Under the pieces are notes generated by a model that saw nothing but the letters and a program-made list of their open reading frames with translations, ran no database searches and was not told the origin of the DNA. The position numbers were made by a program, and so were the translations under genes. DNA of 64,000 nt from Sporobolomyces roseus (Eukaryota; Basidiomycota; Microbotryomycetes; Sporidiobolales; Sporidiobolaceae). This document shows positions 55,547 through 64,000 of this stretch, piece after piece (position 1 is the stretch's first letter; each line of letters opens with the position of its first letter). The stretch covers positions 310,001-374,000 of the forward strand of contig JADILM010000012.1 in the NCBI GenBank assembly GCA_016617785.1, read 5' to 3'.

Positions 55547-56781
55547 CTAGCTTGCAGGAGCTTCCTGTAGTGAGTTGCGGGTTTGTCGGTGGTTGAGGAA
55601 GAAGTGAACCTTTGACCTCATCAAAATTTCGCAAGAGTTGAATTTCGCAAGTCGCTCGAGACAAAACCTCCGCAAATTTCGTTCTTACTCGAGTCAGACT
55701 TGATTACACGAACAGAGTCTGTGAGAAATGGTCAAAAACCTCGGAGGAACGAGTTCCGAAACGACCAAAGTTCACGGGTTGCGCAAGGCGAGTCAGAACG
55801 AATCGGTTTCGACTACGAAGAGCATGAGTCAGAGTGCCACGGGTAGCCGGGACAGAAGGACATGGTGTCCCAGACAAGCCACCATCGATTCACTCCTTAC
55901 CTGAGGAAGAGCTCTGCCAGCGTTTCGACCGAAGACTTGCTGTTCGAATCGCACATTTAGGCGAGAAGGCAATGAGGCTGCCTCGTCAAGTCGAGGTCCA
56001 GGAGTACGAGACTGACGTTAGCGACCATCTCGCATAGATTGGCAAACCTCGGGATGTCGGAGGTTGCGATTGGACCCGAAGGGAGCATCGAATTTCCCTG
56101 AGAAGCGTCGGAAGGGGGAGGAGAAAAGCGCACTTACTGCTGAGGGAAACTTTTGGTATCGAGGCTCCACTTGAGCCTATGAGAGGCGAGATAAACGTCG
56201 AGCTGGGCAGTGTTTGCTTGGTGTTTGACGAAGGACTTGCAAAGAAGAGGGACAGGACGAACGGGTTCGCTTGACGACCGCGGGCTCAGCGCAACGCTGG
56301 CTCTGCCACGCCGTTGAGCGACATGACCTGAAACGTCTTGTGAGAATAGGAGGGATAGGGTCTGAATGCGAGAGTAGCAGTTGTCCTAAAAGACCCGAAC
56401 TTGCGATTTTCCGGCTCGAGCGGCGTCTTCGAGACGGATCACTTTTGCCGACGTTGTAGCCGCGATCACGTATACCGAAGCGCAGGATTCCGTGGATAGA
56501 TTTACCGAGGTTCCGAGTTAGCAGGATCGATTGACCGGGTGATTTCCTCGCTCAAAAGGGAATCCGGAACGAGCGATTTGAAGAGGGGGACTTGAACTGA
56601 GGGCGAGCTGAGGCAGAGAAGCAGACCTAGAGAGTCCACAAAGCGAGGGAAGAGTCCCGAAGCTTAGTGTAGCGAGTGAGAGGGAGGAAAACAAAATGGG
56701 GAGACCTCTAGAAATTTTGCACCCGAAAACTTCCCGCTCTCCCTTCCCTCTTCCCTCACCCCCAAACTTTACTTGCTCATC
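55547..56781. other. Long intergenic region upstream of citrate synthase, no gene seen
   Basis: About 1.2 kb between the divergent low-complexity gene and citrate synthase. The last 60 bp before the citrate synthase ATG are a C/T-rich tract (CTCTCCCTTCCC type), usual for fungal core promoters. Nothing else recognisable; I looked for tRNA T-loop motifs and found none convincing. Confidence 0.5.
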
Positions 56782-59244
56782 ATGCTCCGCACTGCCGCTG
56801 CTGTGAGTTACTTCTGATATCTTCATCGAGCACTTGCTGACTAGTTCTCCGTACTCGCTCTTCCCTTTCCTCAACCACTTTGCCGGACACACCCTCGATT
56901 CTTTGATCTCGACGACAACGACATCCCATGACTTCCTACGCGTCTCGATATCAACTTGAACACTATCTGAACGCATTCCGACCTTTACGAATCATTCAAA
57001 CGAACAGCGTGTCGCTCCCAGGACTATTGGACGTCGTTCCGTCTCGGTACGTTTTTATCTCTCATCATCTCCACTGTTCACGCAAAAAGTCGCAGCAGGG
57101 AAGGGAGAATGGCTGTTGGATGGGATCGAGGAAGTCGCGGAAGCTTGTGAGGTTGTTACGACGAGAGATGGATCGAAGAATCGCATCTCAACGTGGTGAG
57201 GGAAAGAGAAAAATCTGGGTCAAACAGCAACTTTAGACATAGCCCTGCATCTCGACAAGAATGTACAAGCTGGCAGAACAATTGGAACGTCGCGAGAGGA
57301 GGATCAGATGTGGTTGAGCGGGAAGATTCAACAACCCGAAACTTCTGTCTGAATATGTTCACTGATCTACCTTCTTTCGATTCGCTTTAGACCATCCATG
57401 AGGCTCTCGCCGAGGTCATCCCTGAACGTCAAGCGATGGCCAAGGAGCTCCGAGCTGCCCACGGAGACAAGGTTCTCGGTAACGTTACCGTTGAGCAAGT
57501 CTTCGGAGGAATGCGTGGTGTCAAGGCCATGCTTTGGGAACCTTCAGTTCTCGACTCAGAGGAGGGTATCCGATTCTGGGGACGAACCATCCCTGAATGT
57601 CAAGAAGTCCTCCCTACCGCTCCCGGTGGAAAGGAAATGCTTCCTGAGGCTATGTTCTGGTACCTCCTCACTGGAAAGGTTCCTTCAGAAGCCGAGTCCA
57701 AGCAGTTCCAAGAGCAACTCGTTGCCCGATCCGACCTCCCCAAGCACGTCGAGACCGTCCTCGATGCCTGCCGTGAGTTCTCATTTTTTTTCGTTGTTTC
57801 TCTCTTTCTGAATACTCACAACGCTTCTTTATCAATGTCTAGCCAAGACTCTCCACCCTATGACTCAATTCATCATCGGTGTCGCCGCTCTCAACCACGA
57901 CTCTCAGTTCGCCGCCAAGTACAAGTCCGGTATGAAGAAGGCTGAATACTGGCAACCTACCCTCGAGGACTCCCTCGACTGTGTCGCCAAGTCCTTCACC
58001 ATCGCTGCTCGCATCTACAACAACACCTACCTTGGAGGAGCCAAGAACATGGCACCCGTTCAAAAAGACAAGGATCTTTCCTTCAACTTCGCCAACCAAA
58101 TCGGTTTCGGAGAATCCGAGGGTTTCATCGAGCTCATCCGTCTCTACAACGCTCTCCACACTGATCACGAAGGTGGAAACGTTTCCGCTCACACCACTCA
58201 CTTGGTCGGTTCCGCCCTCTCCGACCCTTTCCTTTCCTACTCTGCTGCTCTCGGTGGTCTCGCTGGTCCCCTTCACGGTCTCGCTAACCAAGAAGTACTC
58301 CGGTAAGCTGAACTTTGCTCTTCGTTCTGAACGAGGACTGACTTGATTCTCACTCTCGCAGATTCATCCTCGGCATGCAAAAGGAACTCGGTGACTCTGC
58401 CACCAACGAGCAACTTGTTGAATTCATCTGGTCCACTCTCAAGAAGGGTCAAGTCATTCCTGTGAGTTTTCAGTCTGTCTCGAATCTTCGCTTTTTCGTG
58501 CTTATCGTTCTGGTTTCTCGTAGGGTTACGGTCACGCCGTTCTCCGCAAGCCCGATCCCCGTTTCATGGCTCTCCAACAATTCGGTGTCGCCCGCAAGGA
58601 CGTCGTCGAGGACCCCGTCTTCAAATACGTCGACCAACTTTACAAGGTCGCTCCCGGTGTTCTCACCGAACACGGCAAAACCAAGAACCCCTTCCCTAAC
58701 GTCGACGCTGCCTCCGGTTCCCTCCTCTACCACTACGGCCTCAAGAACTTCGACTTCTACACCGTCACCTTCGGAACTTCCCGAGCTATCGGTGCTCTCT
58801 CTCAGTATGCTATCCCCTTTTCTCTTCCTTTTTTCGGATTGCTGAGCTGACTCGTTTCCCTTCCTCTAGACTCGTTTGGGATCGTGCTTACGGTCTTCCC
58901 ATTGAGCGACCCAAGTCCCTCTCTGTAAGTGTCCTTTTTTCAATTATTCCAAGCTCTAGGCGGTCGGATCAGAAAGAAGGAATGGGAAGATTGGAGGAGA
59001 CAGAGAAGTTGTTGAAAGAAAGGGGAAAGGAAGGAAGGAAGAAGGGCAAGAGTTAAAATGGAGAGAAGAGCCCGGCGCAGAATTTCCGTTTTTCGAACGG
59101 TGACTGACACTATTTTTCTCTCCTTGTTCTCCTACACAGATTGAGGCAATCAAGAAGGAAAGTGCATGTTCTCTTGTATACGTAAATTGCTGCCCGAAAA
59201 AACTAACACTCTTCGAAAATCGTAAACAGCTCATCAACGTCTAA
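56782..59244 (+). CDS. CIT1: Citrate synthase, mitochondrial
   Basis: Condenses oxaloacetate with acetyl-CoA at the start of the TCA cycle. A short first exon MLRTAAA (56782) starts a probable mitochondrial presequence. The next few hundred bases (56803-57389) hold one or more introns and small exons I could not resolve. The body is clear from [60 protein letters not shown] and [20 protein letters not shown]. After an intron near 57770-57842 come [20 protein letters not shown] and [13 protein letters not shown] with the first catalytic His. [20 protein letters not shown] has the second His, and [16 protein letters not shown] the catalytic Asp. [18 protein letters not shown] leads through a longer intron of about 215 nt, then [14 protein letters not shown] and a last exon LINV* at 59244. 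Citrate synthase fits better than methylcitrate synthase, but I cannot exclude the latter by motif alone. Confidence 0.9.
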
Positions 59245-59619
59245 GTATCTCTTTAGTACTATGTCTCTCCCCTTTTCATCTTCGTCGTTTTTCACCTTCA
59301 TCCCTTATATTCCTTGGTACTTTGAAAAAGAAGCAGCTATCAGTTCTCTCCTCCCTCATCTCTTGTCTGTTCGCGAGAGTTTTCGAAAGATTTCTGCTGC
59401 TCCTGGTCTCCTGCTTGCGATGTCTTTGAGTTCCCGTCGCCATTGTCTCCCCTTTTCATTTGGATCACCTGTGACTATCGAGGTACCAGAAAAGAGTCTT
59501 TGTCGATCCTTTTTTCGGCGGGGCGGATTCGAAAAAAAGCGGAGTTGATGGAAAAAAAAAGATCGGACTTCCCTTCTGCTTCCCACCATACACTCGCCAG
59601 AGACAGCAGATCAGCAAAG
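59245..59619. other. Intergenic, MFS promoter region
   Basis: About 375 bp between the citrate synthase stop and the MFS start, with T- and A-rich runs (59506-59513, 59552-59560). No gene seen. Confidence 0.5.
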
Positions 59620-61952
59620 ATGAACTTCCCGATCCCTCCACGGCCAGCGTATCTCGTAGATGCTATGTCTTCTCCAGCTATCTCTCTTCCCGGTTCTCCG
59701 CTCTCGACCGCTCCTCCATCTCCCTCAGCAGCAGCACACAACCAGTACGAGTATCCTCCATCCTCTGCACCTTCTTCAGCTACAGCAAGTCGCAGCTCGA
59801 GCAAGAACCCGCTCTTCAAACGAGACCTCGAAGAAGATAGACGACGGCGGAACGGAGGGAAAGGATGGCTGTGGATCACTAGCTTATTCTCAGAGAAGTC
59901 ACGAACAACCGGACAAGAGGTAGAATTGGAGGAATCGAGAGGGAGGAGGAGACGGAGCGTTTCGCACGCAGAGGAAGCTTTCGACAACTCTGAACGGCGG
60001 CAGGCTCAAAGCATCGTACAGAATGAGCTCGAGAGGCGATCAACGAAAGCGGATAGCGTCGCCTCGGATTCACAAGGGAAGAAGACAGGATGGTTTACGA
60101 AGGAGAAGAATCAACTCATCGTCGCTTTCGCTAGTTAGTCCTCGTCCCACTCACCTTTTTGCGCTGAAACACCATGCTGACCTCACTCTGATGCAGTGAT
60201 CGCTCTCGTCGGGTACGTTGCCTGGTGCTGACTTCACGAGACCTCATTCTTCGCGCATTCGCTGATCCGTTGAATCGCTTCCTTCAATCGCAGTATGAAC
60301 GACTCGGCGACGGGAGCGAACGTGAGTCTTTCTCCTCGCTTCACTCACCTAATGTGACTCAACTTCTTCGAAACAGCTCGAATCGATGCAAGAACACTAC
60401 AAAGTCTCTTACGACGAGATCTCGCTCGTTTTCTTATCAAACGCTTTCGGCTACTGTCTCAGCAGCTTGTCGGCTAGCTTCTTCACTCATCACATCGGCA
60501 TCAGGAATACGCTACTCGTCGCATGCGCCGCGATGAGCGCCGGCTGCATAATGCTCTCGACGACCCCTCCTTTCGCCGTTTTCATCGTATCACTCGCCTT
60601 CCTCGGCTTCGGTGCAGGAATATACGACTCAGCGATAACAATCGTAGTATCGCATGCTGAAAGTCAAGCTCTCATGTAAGTCCGACTTGGATCTCTGCGA
60701 AAAAATCTCAGCGACCAACTCATCTTTGCGACCCAATCCCCCCCTACTTCCTATCTTCACCGACCCATCTCCACTCTCCTTCCCCTCTACACCAATTCCC
60801 TTCCTTGTACTTGTGTAGGAGCTGCATGTACGCCTTTTTCGGAGTGAGTGTTTCTCCCCTCTTTCGAGACTTGATTTCCGAAACTCATCTTCCTTCGTTC
60901 GTCAAGATCGGCGCATTCGCCTCTCCTCTCATCATCGGTTCATTCGTCGACAAAGGTATCTCATGGTCAAAGTACTACTTTGCACCTCTCGGCCTCAGTC
61001 TTGTCCTCGCAATTTTCGGTTTCTTCGCTTTCAAAGGATGTAAGCTCATCACTTTAGAGTCTCGTCCTTCTCCCCCCCAATATGAGAGCTGATGAGAGGT
61101 GTCGGTACAGACGTTGAACCTGTCGACGAAAAACACGAAGTTCCCGCGAGTCTAGGAGGAGACGCAACAGAGGGAGAAGTCATTCACGGTCGAGCTGTCA
61201 TGTCTGCTCAGCAACGAATCAAGAGGGCTCTCAAGATTCCAGCTGTGTGGCTCGGCTTCCTTCTGATTATCTTCGCGTGAGTCATCTATCTTTCGCTACT
61301 TCGAGAATCGTCTGACAAAATCGCTTTCGTTTTTAGTTTCGCTTCTTCCGATACTCTCTCAGCGTGGATCGTATCATTCATGGTCCAGAAACGAGGATCT
61401 CCCGAAGCCGCTTCTCGATACCAACTTGTGAGTCCGATGGTTGTGGTTCGAGATCCAAAAGATGCATTTCTGACTCTGCCCTCCTCGCACCTCGTGCCAC
61501 TCTCATTTGCATTACTTGAACAGTCCGGTTTATGGGGAGGAATCGCACTCGGTCGCATCGTACTCGCTTTCGCCCTCGGATCTCGACTAGGAGAACGATC
61601 CTTCGCCATCGTCTTGCTCGCCTCCGCCTCCGTCTTCCTCGCCATCATCTGGGCAGTTCACAACTACATCGTCAACGCCCTTGCAGTCGTCGCTTGTGGA
61701 TTCTTCCTGGGCCCAGTCACTCCTCAAGTCCTCTCCGTCGTCGGCAAACGAGTTCCCCCTTCGCTCAAGAGCGCTGTCATGTCTCTCACAATCGGATTAG
61801 GTCTCGTTGGATCGGCGGTTGGGCCCCTCATCTTCGGTATCGCAGCTGGACGTGTGGGATTGGGCGCTTTACCCGGAACGCTTTTAATGATGTGTGTCGT
61901 TTCTGCGGGAGCTTGGTCACTTATGCCAAAGAACAGGAGAAGGGAGGACTAG
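59620..61952 (+). CDS. Major facilitator superfamily transporter (second in window)
   Basis: The start MNFPIPPRPAYLVDAMSSPA opens a long cytosolic N-terminus of about 170 residues that is Ser/Pro-rich, then strongly charged (RRRRSVSHAEEAFDNSERRQ). Short exons then build TM1, IALVGMNDSATGANLESMQE, and helices such as LVFLSNAFGYCLSSLSASFF, TLLVACAAMSAGCIMLSTTP and FAVFIVSLAFLGFGAGIYDS. After an exon joint near 60676-60820 the protein continues ALMSCMYAFFG and IGAFASPLIIGSFVDKGISW. A central cytosolic loop (VPASLGGDATEGEVIHG) separates the halves. The second half has IPAVWLGFLLIIFAFASSDT, LWGGIALGRIVLAFALGSRL, VVACGFFLGPVTPQVLSVVG and MSLTIGLGLVGSAVGPLIFG, ending PKNRRRED*. Twelve helices are plausible. 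The family assignment is firm and the substrate unknown. It differs clearly from the MFS gene at 30362. Confidence 0.88.
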
Positions 61953-62534
61953 TTGGGGGATTCGTTCGATGGAGCAAATGTACAAGTTGCAGGGAAGGGA
62001 AAAGAAGGACAAGAGTGATAGCTGGTTTGACCCAAAATTCGAAAACATTATTTCGAAAAACCTTGTTTCGCTTGCCTCCCTTGAAAGGTTCAGTTTCGGA
62101 CGTCGAGCACAGACGAAGAGAGTTACTCCAAGACTGTCGAAAACGAGACACAATGCTTGAAAGTGCGCGAGAAGAGTGTTCTGAGCTCGACTTTCGTTCG
62201 TTTCGCTCGATTCGTCTTTTCGGGGAAACCTCCTTCATTTCCTACACTGAACTTGTTGGGGATTGGCCTCTGTGTTGAGACTCTACAGCAGTCGAAACTC
62301 TTGAACGTAGCGTCAATAGATCCGTTGTGTTGCTTCTAGACCTTCGAAAAGGCGGTTAACATTTGAACCGACATATCCGAAGACACGAAGCCGAAAAGTC
62401 GCCCAGAGACCCTCATCGAATTTTTTTTTTGGGACAAACTCTCCCTCCTTATCGCTCTCTTCTCTCTCGCTACTACAACCTCCTGTCACTACTCGCAAAA
62501 CTTCAAGAGGTATGTCACGCTCCACAGTACTCCC
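61953..62534. other. Intergenic, no confident gene
   Basis: About 580 bp after the MFS stop. Overlapping open frames occur on both strands; a minus-strand frame (62313-62555) has protein-like composition but no partner exons. A T run lies at 62421-62430. Confidence 0.4.
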
Positions 62535-62700
62535 ATGAGCGATATAGACGATCAAGGAGGTAGAAGGAAACGACCCACATGGAACGAGAAAAATGTTGGC
62601 CTAAAATTGTTGGGGAGTGGCAATGGAGCCTCAGGAAGAGCTAGCAGGGCCTTGTGAAGGTGATGGAGATGTTCAGGAGCTCCTTGATACCTTTCAATGA
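62535..62700 (+). other. Two overlapping small ORFs with coding-like composition
   Basis: An ATG at 62535 opens a 40-residue frame (MSDIDDQGGRRKRPTWNEKN..., stop 62655-62657). An ATG at 62623 in another frame opens 25 residues (MEPQEELAGPCEGDGDVQEL..., stop 62698-62700). Both are rich in typical soluble-protein residues, unlike the surrounding noncoding sequence. They may be upstream ORFs of the elongase, a broken small gene or a relic. Confidence 0.3.
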
Positions 62701-62796
62701 TACAAGAAGGGAGAACAAACGCTCATTTTCCTGCTTCTTTTCCTCCACAGATTTCTTACCCCATAATTCAACTTCCTCTTCTCTCCCTCCATCAAA

Positions 62797-64000
62797 ATGG
62801 ATCAATTCGATACCTACTCGTCAGCTCAGCACTCGGCTTCCATGCCTCGTGCATCTACCTTCCTTGCTTCCCTCAAGAACGCTCCCAAGCCGGCTCAACC
62901 ACCAAACGTCCCTTTCCCTAACGCATGTAGGTCCATCACCTTGTTCATTCCCTTGTATTTTCGAACTCACTCCTCATCTCGTCAATAGATGAGTTCTTCA
63001 TGAACCCCCTCACTCCCTTCATCTTCGGTATCGTCTACTTCGCTGTTGCGAAAACTCTCTCCCACTACCAAAACGGTCGCAACCGCATTCAAGGAAAGCG
63101 CTGGAATACCGTTGTTGTCGCCCACAACGTCTTTCTCGCCGTCTACAGTGCCTGGACGTACGTTTGATCATTCTTTATTCTGACTCTCAACGAGCAATCA
63201 CTCATTTTCGGATTTCGCCAAAAAACAGTTTCCTCAGTACCGCTCCTCAAGTTCTCGGATCTTTCGCAAATGGTTTCTCCGAGCATGGTTTCGCTGGTAT
63301 GTCTCTATTGCCTTCGCTATCTTTTAACAAAGCCTGACCCAGTCCTACTTTCCAGGTCTCGTTCACGCTTTCTGCGACTCTGAGCACTCGATTTGGGGAT
63401 CTCAGCAGTTCCCTCGATTCACCTACATCTTCTACCTTTCCAAGTTCTACGAGATCGTCGACACTGCCATTCTCCTCTTGAAAGGAAAGAAGGTCGGTAT
63501 GCTTCAAAGTTACCACCACACTGGAGCGATCTGGACTGTGAGCTTCTTTCACTGCCTCACTTCTCCGACTCCAGAACTGAGTCTCGTTCCAACAATCCCA
63601 CAGATGTACGCCGCCTACCGAACACAAGCCATGGCTGTCTGGCTCTTCGTCCTCTTCAACTCGGCTGTTCACTCGATCATGTACTGCTACTACGCGATCA
63701 CTGCTCTCAGTTTACCCTTCCCCCGTTTCCTCAAGAAGAGTATCACCAGGATGCAAATTACTCAGTTCCTTGTCGGAGGTGAGATCGCTTTCTCTTTTCG
63801 CCGATTCAAGCGACATGACTGACAATCTTGCCAATTCTCTACAGGTTCCCTCGCCGCTTCTTACCTATTCATCAGTCTCCCCGAGATCTCAGGTGCCGAC
63901 AAAGCCGCCGCCTCGTTCTCCAACTTCTCGGGATCCGTCTCGACTTCGCTCGAACAAGGCATGCTCGCTCTTCGACGTGAAACTTCGCAATGCCTCATCA
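62797..64000 (+). CDS. ELO-family fatty acid elongase (beta-ketoacyl-CoA synthase), partial at right edge
   Basis: ELO proteins catalyse the condensing step of fatty acid elongation in the ER membrane. The start MDQFDTYSSAQHSASMPRAS is followed by introns and FFMNPLTPFIFGIVYFAVAK, then WNTVVVAHNVFLAVYSAWT. The family motif cluster is present: FTYIFYLSKFYEIVDTAILL (YxxSKxxExxDT, near 63430), LLKGKKVGMLQSYHHTGAIW (histidine box, 63480-63535), then MYAAYRTQAMAVWLFVLFNS...VHSIMYCYYAI and TRMQITQFLVGG. The histidine box reads QSYHH rather than HxxHH. The Q-x-x-H-H form is typical of elongases acting on polyunsaturated or C18-C20 chains, so substrate choice may differ from the yeast Elo1-3 type. 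The gene continues past 64000 in a Ser-rich stretch, so the C-terminal ER signal cannot be seen. Confidence 0.9.

Noticed and set aside
59506..59570. A- and T-rich runs before the second MFS gene as a possible terminator hairpin
   Set aside because: The runs do not form a convincing stem, and intrinsic terminators are not expected for Pol II genes.

Overview
The window is nuclear DNA from an intron-rich fungus. Most genes are cut by many introns of about 45-70 nt with GT donors and a CTGAC/CTCAC/CTAAC-like branch motif just before the AG. The gene content (DCP2, CDC73, DNA ligase I, UBA4, AdoMet decarboxylase, citrate synthase, ELO elongase) is ordinary eukaryotic housekeeping. Intron density, gene spacing and protein style suggest a basidiomycete yeast or related Pucciniomycotina. 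That placement is an impression from the sequence, not a database result. I see no rRNA, tRNA, CRISPR array, telomere or bacterial-type operon.

Layout. 1-5460: a degenerate F-box/LRR gene and a broken 5' copy of UBA4, then an unrecognised multi-exon gene, then a second F-box relic beside the intact UBA4 (5425-7387). The F-box/UBA4 head-to-head junction is therefore present twice. 7653-9456: a SANT/Myb-like protein. 9943-17817: two tandem UvrD/Srs2-type (SF1A) helicases. 18501-25358: an SCP2 sterol-carrier protein, a histidine phosphatase, CDC73 and a zinc-finger protein. 25659-29250: DCP2. 30362-32696: an MFS transporter. 32738-36995: a complete hAT transposon with 25-bp terminal inverted repeats, a perfect 8-bp target duplication and a transposase with one internal stop codon. 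37234-43728: an unrecognised gene, AdoMet decarboxylase, a TUG/UBX4-like protein and a short-chain dehydrogenase. 43973-50138: a bZIP factor with four CC-x5-C motifs, an ABHD11-like hydrolase and a second SANT-like protein. 50484-55546: DNA ligase I and a low-complexity protein. 56782-64000: citrate synthase, a second MFS transporter and the 5' part of an ELO elongase that runs off the right edge.

The genes form no single pathway. Themes that recur are genome maintenance (two Srs2-like helicases, DNA ligase I with a PCNA-binding motif), mRNA production and decay (CDC73, DCP2), tRNA thiolation/urmylation (UBA4) and lipid handling (SCP2, ELO). The most unusual parts are the duplicated promoter block, the helicase pair, the hAT element with its intronic hairpin, and the cysteine-repeat bZIP protein. 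Exon boundaries were read by eye, so gene spans are firmer than individual splice sites.
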